64,000 nucleotides of DNA from Geothermobacter hydrogeniphilus (GCF_002093115.1 NZ_NAAD01000005.1:62001-126000); one strand, 5' to 3'; numbered from the stretch's first letter, positions 1 to 10,389 are shown. Notes: generated from the sequence alone by a model not told the origin. A program made the numbers and translations.

Positions 1-1
1 T

Positions 2-325
2 CTTCACACTCCGAACCTGGCCCTGATAATCGGTCCCTACAGCCCTGATCTGGCAGACCCGATCCACAAAGCCGCCGGGATCATTGAAAACAATATGCAG
101 GCCGGGCGAATTCCGGATGATGGTTTCCTTCTGCTGGCATCAGTCCCCTACGAGGAGATCGGGCCGGATCGTGCCCGAGCGGAATTGAAGTCCAGTTTTC
201 TGGCTGATTTTGCTGCTGATGTCATCCGGTCGCGTTTCCCTCAGCTTGCGCCGAAAATGCATTGTCGCAAGGCGATTCTTTCCTGGCGGTCACGGGAACT
301 GGACCTGTTGCCGGACGCGGACTGA
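2..325 (+). CDS. 3' end of an unrecognised gene (partial)
   Basis: The frame is open from the second base of the window and closes with TGA at 323-325, so only the last 107 residues are visible. I do not recognise the family. The visible part is mixed alpha/beta in character, with a hydrophobic start (NLALIIGPYSPDLAD), a loop rich in Gly and Asp, and a basic stretch near the end (MHCRKAILSWRSRELD). No signal peptide or membrane helix is visible in this portion. The next gene begins 52 bases downstream in the same direction, so the two could be co-transcribed. The real start lies outside the window. Confidence 0.6.
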   Translation, partial: LHTPNLALIIGPYSPDLADPIHKAAGIIENNMQAGRIPDDGFLLLASVPYEEIGPDRARAELKSSFLADFAADVIRSRFPQLAPKMHCRKAILSWRSRELDLLPDAD

Positions 326-377
326 GTCGCCGTTCGCGTCCAGGAGCGGTTTTATCCATGCAGGCGGAGGAATAGAG

Positions 378-1142
378 ATGCTCGGTGCCATTGCCGGTGA
401 CATCATCGGTTCCCGTTTTGAACATCATCCGACCCAATCAACCGATTTTGCATTGTTCGCACCGCAGTGCCGGTTGACGGATGACACGGTGCTGACCTGC
501 GCCGTGGCGGATGCGCTGCTGAACGATCGTCCCTATGATGAGAGCCTCAGGGACTGGTTCCGGCGTTATCCGGATGCCGGCTACGGCGCCCGTTTCATCC
601 GTTGGGGAATGACCGACGGGGCCGGTCCGTACAATTCCTTCGGCAACGGTTCGGCGATGCGGGTCAGTCCGGTCGGCTGGTTGTGCGGGGAACTGGAGAC
701 GGTGCTCGGGGAGGCGGCCCGGAGCGCGGCAGCAACCCATGATCACCCGGAAGGGGTCAAGGGCGCCCAGGCCGTGGCGAGTGCGATCTGGCTGGCGCGA
801 AAGGGTGAAAAAAAGATTGCTGTGAAACAATTTATCGAGGAAAACTTCAACTACAATCTGAGCCGCACTCTGGCGGAGATTCGGCCCGGCTATCGCTTCG
901 ATGTCAGTTGCCGGGGGTCGGTTCCCGAAGCCATCATCTGCTTTCTCGAAGCGGATAGTTTTGAAAGCGCCATCCGCAACGCAATCTCCCTCGGCGGCGA
1001 CGCCGACACCCAGGCCGCCATCGCCGGTTCCATCGCCGAAGCCTGTTATGGCCCGGTCCCGGAATTCATTCGCACCCGCGTCAGGCCTTTCCTCCCGCCG
1101 GACATACAGGAAATTCTCCGAGCCTTTGACCTGAATCAGTGA
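378..1142 (+). CDS. ADP-ribosylglycohydrolase family protein (DraG-like)
   Basis: A 254-residue cytoplasmic protein of the ADP-ribosylglycohydrolase (DraG/ARH) fold, which removes ADP-ribose from modified targets using a two-metal site. Seen: GDIIGSRFE at the N-terminus, TDDTVLTCAVADALL (metal-binding Asp pair), NGSAMRVSPVG, and the C-terminal GGDADTQAAIAGSIAEA with the second Asp pair; together these are the family's metal-binding set. The ATG at 378 is chosen because GGAGG lies 8 bases upstream and the family begins right at the MxGAIxGDIIGS motif; the frame is open further upstream, but nothing there resembles the family. No nif or DraT gene is nearby, so a nitrogenase-reactivating role is not supported; the substrate is unknown. 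The last codons (LNQ-stop) lie inside a repeated 41-bp element. Confidence 0.85.
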   Translation: MLGAIAGDIIGSRFEHHPTQSTDFALFAPQCRLTDDTVLTCAVADALLNDRPYDESLRDWFRRYPDAGYGARFIRWGMTDGAGPYNSFGNGSAMRVSPVGWLCGELETVLGEAARSAAATHDHPEGVKGAQAVASAIWLARKGEKKIAVKQFIEENFNYNLSRTLAEIRPGYRFDVSCRGSVPEAIICFLEADSFESAIRNAISLGGDADTQAAIAGSIAEACYGPVPEFIRTRVRPFLPPDIQEILRAFDLNQ

Positions 1143-1171
1143 GCTCCTTGTCGGCGGACAGCACAAGTCAT
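1131..1171 (+). repeat. 41-bp dispersed repeat, copy 1
   Basis: Bases 1131-1171 match 16224-16264 at 38 of 41 positions in the same orientation (starts CTGAATCAGTGAGC, ends CAAGTCAT). The copy overlaps the stop codon of the ADP-ribosylglycohydrolase and supplies its last three residues. Beyond the 41 bp the two loci share only scattered similarity. Confidence 0.7.
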
Positions 1172-1185
1172 TGATCTGCCTGAGC

Positions 1186-1234
1186 TTCCCAAAAATCACC
1201 AGCGAACCTGTGGGTGCGCTTCAGATTTTTGGAA
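1186..1234. other. Imperfect hairpin downstream of the ADP-ribosylglycohydrolase gene
   Basis: TTCC-AAAAATC at 1186-1197 can pair with GATTTTT-GGAA at 1224-1234, with a further AGCG/CGCT pairing inside (1201-1204 with 1217-1220). There is no clear T-run on either strand, so it could be a weak terminator or part of a repeat element that includes the adjacent 41-bp copy. Confidence 0.35.
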
Positions 1235-1311
1235 ATCTCATTCAGAGCAAGCACTTGCACTCTCCATCCGACAGGAACTCACCGATTCAGCGTAACCGAA
1301 CATCACACCCG

Positions 1312-1458
1312 CCTCGCACCTCGCACCTCGCACCTCGCACCTTGAGCCTTGAACCTTGAGCCTTGAACCTTGAGCCTTGAACCTTGAGCCTTGAACCTTG
1401 AGCCTTGAACCTTGAGCCTTGAACCTTGAGCCTTGAACCTTGAGCCTTGAACCTCGCC
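1312..1458. repeat. Heptanucleotide tandem array 1 (CCTCGCA, then CCTTGAG/CCTTGAA)
   Basis: Strictly 7-bp periodic. Four copies of CCTCGCA (1312-1339) are followed by eight perfect copies of the 14-mer CCTTGAGCCTTGAA (1340-1451), then CCTCGCC. The array runs up to the stop codon of lpdA (1461, minus strand) and fills most of the gap between lpdA and the ADP-ribosylglycohydrolase gene. It has no spacers and no cas genes nearby. Related 7-bp arrays flank panB at 55.6 and 56.5 kb. Confidence 0.9.
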
Positions 1459-1460
1459 CC

Positions 1461-2858
1461 TCACCCCCTGAACAACATCTGCGCTGCGTCGAAGATCGTC
1501 TCGGACAGGGTGGGGTGGGGGTGGATGACGGCGCGCAGATCTTCCCCGGTTGCCGCCATCTCCAGGGCCAGCACCGCTTCGGCAATCAGTTCCCCCGCTC
1601 CCGGTCCGACCAGCCCGACACCCAGGAGACGGTCATTCTCCGCGTCGACGATTAGTTTGGTCATGCCGTCATGACGTCCCAGGGTCAGGGCACGCCCATT
1701 TCCCCGCCAGGAGAGCTTGGCGGTTTTGACCTTGATCTTCTGCTCGCGTGCCGCGGTTTCGGTCAGCCCGCACCAGGCAACTTCCGGGTCGGTGAAAACC
1801 ACGGCCGGAATCGCGCGGGGGTCGAAGACGGACTGTTGACCGGCAGCAGCCGCCGCGGCGACATGGGCTTCGCCGTAGGCCTTGTGGGCCAGCATCGGTT
1901 CCCCGGCGATATCGCCAATAGCGAAGATGCCGACTTCCGTTGTGCGCTGCCGGCCATCCACGACGATGAAGCCTTTCTCGTTGATCCTTATGGAGGTGTT
2001 GTCCAGCCCCAGTTCTTCACTGTTGGGCCGGCGGCCGATGGCCATGAGAACTTTATCGAATCGTCTCCTGCTTTGTTCCCCCTTTTTATCCTCGAAAGTT
2101 ACGGCAACGCCGTTTTTCTGTTCTTTCAGTTCCATAACCCTGGTGTTGAGCAGGATCTCGTTGAAGTTCTTGTCCAGCCGGCGTTTAAGGATCGACACCA
2201 GGTCCCGATCGCAGCCGGGAAGCAGATCCGCGGTCATTTCAACGACTGAGACCCGGGTCCCCATCGCGGCATAGGCGGAACCCAGTTCCAGGCCGATGTA
2301 GCCACCGCCGATGACCAGCATGGTTTTGGGGATATCGGCCAGTTCGAGAGCGCCGGTCGAGTCCAGAATTCTTTTCCCGGTCTGTATTCCGGGCAGCATG
2401 ACCGGACGGGAGCCGGTGGCAATGATCGCCTGTTTGAAAACAAGTTGCCCCTCTTCACCTGCGGCCGTGGCGATCTGCAGGGTGTGGTTGTCCCTGAAAC
2501 GAGCGGTGCCGCAAAGGGTGGTCAGCTTCAGCTTGTCGGCCCTGGCGCCCAATCCTTTGGTCAGGGTGTCGATGACGCCGTTTTTCCAGGCGCGGATTTT
2601 TTGTACGTCGAGCGTCGGTTTTGCGAACCTGACGCCGACCGATTCGGCTTCTTCTGTTTCTGAAATCAGTTTTGCGACATGCAGCAAGGCCTTGGAGGGG
2701 ATGCAGCCGCGATAAAGGCAGACACCGCCGGGACGTTCTCCGGGGTCGATGAGAGTGACCTGCAGGCCGAGTTCGGCGGCGCGAAAGGCGGCACTGTAAC
2801 CGCCCGGTCCGGCGCCGATAACGACCAGTTGGGATTGCGGGGGGATGGAATCGTTCAT
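1461..2858 (-). CDS. lpdA: Dihydrolipoyl dehydrogenase (E3)
   Basis: FAD-dependent disulfide reductase, 465 residues, that reoxidises the lipoyl arm of the 2-oxoacid dehydrogenase complex and passes electrons to NAD. Seen: N-terminal FAD fold GAGPGGYSAAFRAAELG, redox-active cysteines C47 and C52 in VCLYRGCIPSKALLH, NAD-binding GGGYIGLELGSAYAAMG, a second FAD motif IFAIGDIAGEPMLAHKA, and the C-terminal catalytic HPHPTLSE. The ATG at 2858 has GAAAGG a short distance upstream and only 10 bases separate it from the end of aceF, so it is the last gene of aceE-aceF-lpdA and presumably serves the pyruvate dehydrogenase complex. The length is normal for the family. Confidence 0.95.
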   Translation of the reverse strand: MNDSIPPQSQLVVIGAGPGGYSAAFRAAELGLQVTLIDPGERPGGVCLYRGCIPSKALLHVAKLISETEEAESVGVRFAKPTLDVQKIRAWKNGVIDTLTKGLGARADKLKLTTLCGTARFRDNHTLQIATAAGEEGQLVFKQAIIATGSRPVMLPGIQTGKRILDSTGALELADIPKTMLVIGGGYIGLELGSAYAAMGTRVSVVEMTADLLPGCDRDLVSILKRRLDKNFNEILLNTRVMELKEQKNGVAVTFEDKKGEQSRRRFDKVLMAIGRRPNSEELGLDNTSIRINEKGFIVVDGRQRTTEVGIFAIGDIAGEPMLAHKAYGEAHVAAAAAAGQQSVFDPRAIPAVVFTDPEVAWCGLTETAAREQKIKVKTAKLSWRGNGRALTLGRHDGMTKLIVDAENDRLLGVGLVGPGAGELIAEAVLALEMAATGEDLRAVIHPHPTLSETIFDAAQMLFRG

Positions 2859-2868
2859 GGCGGGCCTT

Positions 2869-4179
2869 TCAGTTCTTCATGACCAGGTTCAGGGGCTGTT
2901 CCAGGGCTTCGCAGACCCAGCGCAGGAAGCGGGCCCCCGCGGCGCCGTCGATGACCCGATGGTCATAGCTGAGGCTGAGGGGCAGGACCAGCTGTGGTTC
3001 GAACCCGGTCCCGTTCCAGGTCGGCTGCATTTCTGCCCTGGAGACCCCGAGGATGGCGACCTGCGGCGGGTAGACGATGGGAGTGAAGGCGGTCCCGCCG
3101 ATGCCGCCGAGATTGCTGATGGTGAAGGTGCCGCCTTCGAGTTCCTCCGGCCTGATCCTGCGCCTGCGGGTACGGTCAGCCAGGTCATTCAATTCTCCGG
3201 CGATGGCTTCGATCCCCTTACGGTCAACATTGCGCAACACCGGAACCAGCAGACCGTCGGGAGTATCAACAGCGACGCCGATATTGATGAAATCGTGCAG
3301 CAGCAATTCGCGCCCGGCAAGGTCGAGGGCGCTGTTCAGGTGCGGAAAGACTCGCAGGGCGGCAGCGCAGACCTTGATCAGGATGGCGGTCATGGTGAGC
3401 CTGCCGTCCGGGCCGGTGGCGCTGTTGCGGGCCTGGCGGAACTCTTCGACGGGACCGACGACCGCCTGGTCATACTGGGTCACCATCGGGATGGTGGACC
3501 AGGCGTAGCTCATGGCGTCAGCGGTCAGTTCGCGAATCCGGGAGAGGGGTTCGCGGGTGGAGGTGCCGAACCGGCTGAAGTCGGGAAGGGGGCGCTGGGC
3601 GTGCAGCCCGGGAAATTCGGACGGGGGGATGCCGCCGCCGGTGACCCGTTGCATGGTGGTCTTGACGTAATCACGGATGTCGTCAGCGCTGATGCGGCCC
3701 CCCGGGCCGCTTCCCTGTACCTGGTAGATGTCAACACCGAGTTCGCGGGCCATCCGCCGGATGGTGGGGGAGGCCGGGGCGACGCGGTCGTCGCGACGAA
3801 CGGCGGCCAGGTCGATTTCGGGGCGGGAGGTTGCAGCCGGGGCGGGTTCCGCTGCGGGGGGTTCATCCTCCGTCGGCTCCGTACGTTCTTTTTCGACGGG
3901 TTTCGGGGAGCTCTCATCGCTCACCGGAACCGCTTTCGGGTCCGCCGTTTCCAGCACCATGACGGTCGCTCCGATTTCAACCGTATCTCCCTCGGCGATA
4001 AGAATGTCACGGATGGTGCCCGCCATGGGAGACGGGATGGCGACCACGGCTTTGTCGGTTTCGAGTTCCAGCAGGGTCTGGTCGTCTTCGACCCGGTCAC
4101 CGACGGCAACGTTCAGGGACGTTACCGTACCGGCCCTGACACCCTCGGAAACTTCCGGCAGCTTGATGTCCTGTTTCAT
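2869..4179 (-). CDS. aceF: Pyruvate dehydrogenase dihydrolipoyllysine acetyltransferase (E2)
   Basis: Core enzyme of the pyruvate dehydrogenase complex; it transfers the acetyl group from the lipoyl arm to CoA. Domains in order: one lipoyl domain (about residues 2-77) with the lipoylated lysine K43 in LELETDKAVVAIPSP; a Pro/Ala/Glu-rich linker; a peripheral subunit-binding domain (about 134-170, SPTIRRMARELGVDI); and the catalytic domain to the end with SYDHRVIDGAAGARF carrying the active-site His and Asp. Only one lipoyl domain is present, compared with three in E. coli. An in-frame TTG exists at 4194, but the ATG at 4179 gives the standard MKQDIKLPEV start and has CAGGGAAAG upstream. It starts 11 bases after the aceE stop. 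Confidence 0.94.
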   Translation of the reverse strand: MKQDIKLPEVSEGVRAGTVTSLNVAVGDRVEDDQTLLELETDKAVVAIPSPMAGTIRDILIAEGDTVEIGATVMVLETADPKAVPVSDESSPKPVEKERTEPTEDEPPAAEPAPAATSRPEIDLAAVRRDDRVAPASPTIRRMARELGVDIYQVQGSGPGGRISADDIRDYVKTTMQRVTGGGIPPSEFPGLHAQRPLPDFSRFGTSTREPLSRIRELTADAMSYAWSTIPMVTQYDQAVVGPVEEFRQARNSATGPDGRLTMTAILIKVCAAALRVFPHLNSALDLAGRELLLHDFINIGVAVDTPDGLLVPVLRNVDRKGIEAIAGELNDLADRTRRRRIRPEELEGGTFTISNLGGIGGTAFTPIVYPPQVAILGVSRAEMQPTWNGTGFEPQLVLPLSLSYDHRVIDGAAGARFLRWVCEALEQPLNLVMKN

Positions 4180-4190
4180 GGCTTTCCCTG

Positions 4191-6878
<2,688 letters not shown>

Positions 6879-7010
6879 GCCGGACTCCTTGCCGAAAGCG
6901 ATGCCCGTGCCGGGGGAAGACGGCATGGACGAGTTGCGGTGCTTTGCTCAAGTTTATCCGGAATCTGTCCGATTCCAATCGAAACGGCTGAGGTTTTCCA
7001 GGCAGAAATG

Positions 7011-7046
7011 AAAAGGGCGGAACCGGGTGACCGGTTCCGCCCTTTT
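7011..7046 (-). terminator. Perfect-palindrome rho-independent terminator of the cytochrome gene
   Basis: A 16-bp perfect stem (7011-7026 with 7031-7046) with a GTGA loop, beginning AAAAGGGCGG and ending CCGCCCTTTT, lies 22 bases past the cytochrome stop codon. The A and T tails make it usable on both strands, although no plus-strand gene precedes it. Confidence 0.88.
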
Positions 7047-7068
7047 CAGGCTTGCATGCAAGTCCTGC

Positions 7069-7389
7069 TTACTTCTTGTGGCAGGTCTTACAGGAGGTGC
7101 TCACGCCTTTTTCCTTGTGGCAGCCTTTGCAGCGCTTGTGAGCGGCATTCTTGAATTTCGGAGCCTTGGTGCCGTCATGGCAGGAGCGGCAGGCACCGGC
7201 TTCAACACCCTTGTGATGGCAGGTTTTGCAATCAGCGATGCGCTCCTGGTGAGCCTTGTGCGGGAAAGTCACGGTGCCCATTTTGGCGGGCAGCTTGATG
7301 ACTTCCGGACCGTTGCCGGCGAAGCTGATGGCGGCGGAACCGAGGGCGATGAAACCGACGGCGACCAGAACTGCGATGAAACGTTTCAT
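7069..7389 (-). CDS. Small periplasmic tetrahaem cytochrome (c3/c7 family)
   Basis: A 106-residue secreted electron carrier. Residues 1 to about 24 form a signal peptide (MKRFIAVLVAVGFIALGSA...FAG). The mature part has four CxxCH haem motifs (CKTCH, CRSCH, CKGCH, CKTCH) and exactly eight histidines: the four proximal ones plus FPH, KAH, the second His of CHH and AAH. That is the number needed for bis-His ligation of four haems. Length and the VTFPHKAHQ start resemble Geobacter PpcA-type cytochromes c7, but those have three haems; here the extra CRSCHDG sits between motifs I and III, as haem II does in cytochrome c3. The ATG at 7389 has GGAGG 7 bases upstream. The gene appears monocistronic with its own terminator. 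Likely role: periplasmic electron transfer (inference). Confidence 0.9.
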   Translation of the reverse strand: MKRFIAVLVAVGFIALGSAAISFAGNGPEVIKLPAKMGTVTFPHKAHQERIADCKTCHHKGVEAGACRSCHDGTKAPKFKNAAHKRCKGCHKEKGVSTSCKTCHKK

Positions 7390-7447
7390 GTCTACCTCCA
7401 GAAAAAAAGTTATGGGACAAAACGATGTTGTCCGAGACGTTGCGTAA

Positions 7448-7476
7448 TGTATACTAATTTTCATTTGGATTTTCAC
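7448..7476 (-). promoter_or_regulatory. Possible sigma-70 type promoter of the cytochrome gene
   Basis: On the minus strand, TATACA (7453-7448) is preceded by 17 bases and GTGAAA (7476-7471). Each hexamer matches the consensus at 4 of 6 positions. It lies about 60 bases before the cytochrome start codon. This is weak evidence based on spacing and position only. Confidence 0.3.
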
Positions 7477-7478
7477 CA

Positions 7479-7496
7479 GACATCAGCCTTGATGTC
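7479..7496. promoter_or_regulatory. Palindromic operator-like site upstream of the cytochrome gene
   Basis: GACATCA-GCCT-TGATGTC is a perfect inverted repeat with 7-bp arms, followed four bases later by another GATGTC (7501-7506). It sits directly upstream of the candidate -35 box, where an activator or repressor dimer could bind. The regulator is unknown. Confidence 0.4.
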
Positions 7497-7574
7497 GCCC
7501 GATGTCGATAATAATTCGTGTGATTCAAGGTAGATAGATGCTGTTATGTCGGGTTTGAAATGATGCCCTGGTGG

Positions 7575-7630
7575 AGCTCTCAGAGGTGGGTTGCCAATTT
7601 CAAAAAGGCAATACAGGGTGTCTGAGAGCT
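7575..7630. other. Nested inverted repeat between the cytochrome and DUF4301 genes
   Basis: AGCTCTCAGA (7575-7584) pairs exactly with TCTGAGAGCT (7621-7630), and within the loop TTGCC (7591-7595) pairs with GGCAA (7607-7611). It lies 64 bases past the DUF4301 stop codon (minus strand). No T-run follows, so it is not a standard terminator. Apart from this element and the sites noted next to the cytochrome gene, I see nothing in 7390-7693. Confidence 0.4.
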
Positions 7631-7693
7631 ATCTGTGAGGCAAGGCATCTGCTGGCCATAGGGGTACAGAGGTCTGTGTCAGATGACAACGGA

Positions 7694-9235
7694 TCAGTTG
7701 CTGGTGACCTGGTGCCCCGGGCGGAGCAGGTCGTTGACCGTCTTGACCGGTTGGAAAACCTGTTCCGGAACTTCAACGAACAGGGTCAGCCAGCCGGCCA
7801 TCGCGCCATTCCAGAGCCCGGGGCGTTCGAGGGCCTTGAGTTCGAGGCCCTGTTCCGATTTGCGGGTAATGATGATCGCCTGCTCATCAACGAAGTCGGA
7901 CAGTCGATAGGGACGGTTATGATGGTCCCGAAGGGCGCAGGCCATCAGCACCGGGTTGAAGTGTGTCGCTGCTGCCAGGGCCTGTTGCGCTCGTTTGTCA
8001 TCCCTCGGGATCTGCGCCATTTCCACGATTTGCGGGGTTGTTCCGTTTCGTCCCGCCACCCAGAAGGGGCCGCCTCCCGGTTCCCCGCTGTTGCGCACCA
8101 TGCCGCAGACCCTGATGGGGCGGTTGAGTTGCTGCAGCAATTGATCACGTCGTGACCGCGGGACTTTGTCCCCGTGGGAGGATGCCGGCAGGCCGAGTGT
8201 CTCCAGCAGAGTTTCCGCGGCACGACAATTCTCGTTGTTGGCGCTGGATTCAAGCCGGCGCAGAATCGCGTGGACCCGGCTCTGAATCTCGACCAGCTTT
8301 CCCCCGAGCAGTTTCCACCAGTGAATGACTTCGGGTTGTTGCGGTTCGGGAACAACATTATCGATATTTTTGACCAGGACCAGGTCGCCCCCCGATTTTT
8401 CAAGATTGTCGAGCAGCGCGCCGTGACCGGCCGGGCGGAAGATGAGTTCACCCCTTTCGTTGCGGAGAACCCGGTTGTCGAGATCGACGGCGATCGTGTC
8501 GGTGGATGTGTGCTGACAGCTGAAACTGATCGCAATCGGTCGGCTGTTGACGGCAGGGATTTGTCCGCTGGCCAGACGGGCGGCCTGTTGGAAATCCTCA
8601 AGAAATTCGGGAGAAACCGTGAAGTGCAGTCGGACCGGGGTGCCTTCGGCGCCCGCAAGCTTGAGGGCTTCGGAAAGATGTTCCTCCAGGGGCGTTCGGA
8701 CCCGGTCGGGATAGGCGTGGAAAGGGAGCAGTCCCTTGGGACGGCGGGCGTAATCAAGTCCCCAGGGTTCGAGCAGTCCGGCCAGGGCCGGAGCCAGGTT
8801 TCTTTGTTGCAGGAGCAGGTCAAGATCCTGTTGCCGCCTGCTCCGCAGGCAGTCTTTCAGGGCCTGGTAGAAGGGGAACCTGGAGAACTGGCTGAAAAAT
8901 TGCTGATGAAACGGGAAGTCGGGACAATCCCCGTCATTCAACCATTGGTCAAGCGCCGCCGCGGAATGAAACAGATTCTTGAACATGCGGCTGGCTGCAC
9001 CGCTGGCGGGTACAAATCGACTGAAACGACCCTTGTTCGCGGACTCTTCGAAGGCCTGAACGAGAGGTCCCTCCCGGTCGGCGTCGAACAGGCTGATGCC
9101 GTCCCCGGGTGTGCAGGCACGATCGATACTCAAAGGCTCTGGAGGGTTCCGGAACAGTTCGAGTTGTCGTTCAGTTTCAGTGATTGATAAACCGTGGGCG
9201 GCGATCTGCGCGAGGTCGGATTGCGTAAAAGGCAT
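7694..9235 (-). CDS. DUF4301 family protein
   Basis: A 513-residue soluble protein that I assign to the DUF4301 family by its overall pattern: an N-terminal segment SDLAQIAAHGLSITETERQLELFRNPP, then CTPGDGISLFD, then FVPASGAASRMFKNLF. The last motif resembles the nucleotide-binding loop of nucleotidyltransferases (PAxGxGSRM), so a nucleotide-sugar-type fold is possible; that is inference. The ATG at 9235 has GGGGGAAG upstream. It is transcribed away from the signalling cluster, 85 bases downstream of the last Roadblock gene, and could be the distal gene of that operon. No experimental function is known to me for this family. Confidence 0.7.
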   Translation of the reverse strand: MPFTQSDLAQIAAHGLSITETERQLELFRNPPEPLSIDRACTPGDGISLFDADREGPLVQAFEESANKGRFSRFVPASGAASRMFKNLFHSAAALDQWLNDGDCPDFPFHQQFFSQFSRFPFYQALKDCLRSRRQQDLDLLLQQRNLAPALAGLLEPWGLDYARRPKGLLPFHAYPDRVRTPLEEHLSEALKLAGAEGTPVRLHFTVSPEFLEDFQQAARLASGQIPAVNSRPIAISFSCQHTSTDTIAVDLDNRVLRNERGELIFRPAGHGALLDNLEKSGGDLVLVKNIDNVVPEPQQPEVIHWWKLLGGKLVEIQSRVHAILRRLESSANNENCRAAETLLETLGLPASSHGDKVPRSRRDQLLQQLNRPIRVCGMVRNSGEPGGGPFWVAGRNGTTPQIVEMAQIPRDDKRAQQALAAATHFNPVLMACALRDHHNRPYRLSDFVDEQAIIITRKSEQGLELKALERPGLWNGAMAGWLTLFVEVPEQVFQPVKTVNDLLRPGHQVTSN

Positions 9236-9320
9236 GCTTCCCCCATAGAATGAATCTTCAAGGCCTGGGGTGATGATACCCTCTGCGGGGAAAAGTTCAA
9301 GTGGTTGTTTTTACATCTTT

Positions 9321-9677
9321 TCAGGCCGGTGCCGGTTTTTTTCGCACCAGGGTCTGGAGAAATCTCTGGACGTTTTCGACCAGTTCCGTCGCGGCCGTTT
9401 CGGGGTTTTGGATAATGCCCAGAAAATATTTGTCGATGGGGAAAATATGGCAGTGGTGCTGTCCCTGTCGTTTCAGAGTCAGGCAGCGAAAGCCGGAGAA
9501 ACCGATGGCCTGCTGGATCGCCTGGGCATTTATGCCGCAGATGGTGGCAACGGAGGCCAGGTCGTCGCAGTCCTCCATGTTGTGGGTGATGACGTGCCCA
9601 TCGTGACGGCAGAGGACGAACTGGTTGACACCGTCGATCTGGACAATACGCTGGGCGAAACGGTCGGCATTTGACAT
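9321..9677 (-). CDS. Small Roadblock/LC7-like protein
   Basis: A 118-residue soluble protein. The pattern RFAQRIVQIDGVNQFVLCRHDGHVI, followed by a helix and a beta-strand LTLKRQGQHHCHIFPIDKYFLGI, fits the alpha/beta Roadblock/LC7 (MglB-like) fold, which usually dimerises and binds small GTPases or other regulators. It starts 4 bases after the stop of the larger Roadblock gene and has AGGGATAAC upstream, so the two are translationally close and probably interact. No MglA-type GTPase is encoded in this window. Family assignment is by pattern only. Confidence 0.6.
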   Translation of the reverse strand: MSNADRFAQRIVQIDGVNQFVLCRHDGHVITHNMEDCDDLASVATICGINAQAIQQAIGFSGFRCLTLKRQGQHHCHIFPIDKYFLGIIQNPETAATELVENVQRFLQTLVRKKPAPA

Positions 9678-9681
9678 GGCG

Positions 9682-10359
9682 TTATCCCTGTCCGGCAGCG
9701 AGCTTCAGTTGGCTCTGGATCAGATCACGGTACTGTTTGGCTTTCTGGTTGTCGCCGATGTCGCGGCAGACCAGGTCGATGAGGTGCGGCAGGTTGGTGA
9801 TCGATACCTGGAAAGTTTTGCTCCATTCGATCAACGCGTCCTGGAAAAGGATCTCCGCCATCGGCCCGATAACGCTGGCCAGCTGCTGCTGCATGCCTTT
9901 CATCGGTGTCGACAGCGGCCCCCTGGCCAGGAGTTCTTCCGGGGTGACCTCGGGGGATTGCCGATCCGCAGCCTGCGCGGCTGCCGGGGAAGCTGTCACA
10001 GGGGATTGCGCCGGGGCGGCTGAACGTGGTTGCCGCAGGTCCTCCAGGGCCATCTTCAGAGACATGCTCAGCAGGTTCATGTTGGCCGCCGGATCACAGA
10101 TCACCATGATATAGCGTCCTTCGCTGATTTCACGGGTGATCAGGGTCGCCTCTTCGTAGCAGAGACTGGTTTCGGCCAGATCATTGAAACTGAGTCGACC
10201 GGCACTGAATATCTTGTTCAGCAGTTTTCCCATGCCGGCAAGTTTTTCCGGTTTGAAGAGGCCGGGCAGGTTGTTGGCCAGGACCCCCTGCTGGGCCTGG
10301 TAGATGGCCGCGCCAACCACTCCCGGGATGGCCTTGAGATCATCGAGTGCCTGTTGCAT
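9682..10359 (-). CDS. Roadblock/LC7-like protein with C-terminal helical (DUF8082-like) domain
   Basis: A 225-residue cytoplasmic protein in two parts. Residues 1 to about 110 look like a Roadblock fold (MQQALDDLKAIPGVVGAAIYQ..., ending with the strand EGRYIMVICDP and a long helix). After an Ala/Pro/Gln linker (about 113-140) a helical domain follows, PMKGMQQQLASVIGPMAEILFQDALIEWSK...LPHLIDLVCRDIGD, resembling the small domain often attached to kinases and receivers (DUF8082). The start has AGGGGGAAC upstream. It sits between the receiver-PATAN regulator and the second Roadblock gene, which suggests an output or scaffolding role in the same pathway. Confidence 0.6.
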   Translation of the reverse strand: MQQALDDLKAIPGVVGAAIYQAQQGVLANNLPGLFKPEKLAGMGKLLNKIFSAGRLSFNDLAETSLCYEEATLITREISEGRYIMVICDPAANMNLLSMSLKMALEDLRQPRSAAPAQSPVTASPAAAQAADRQSPEVTPEELLARGPLSTPMKGMQQQLASVIGPMAEILFQDALIEWSKTFQVSITNLPHLIDLVCRDIGDNQKAKQYRDLIQSQLKLAAGQG

Positions 10360-10389
10360 GTGTTCCCCCTGGGTCGAATGGTGTCCTTG

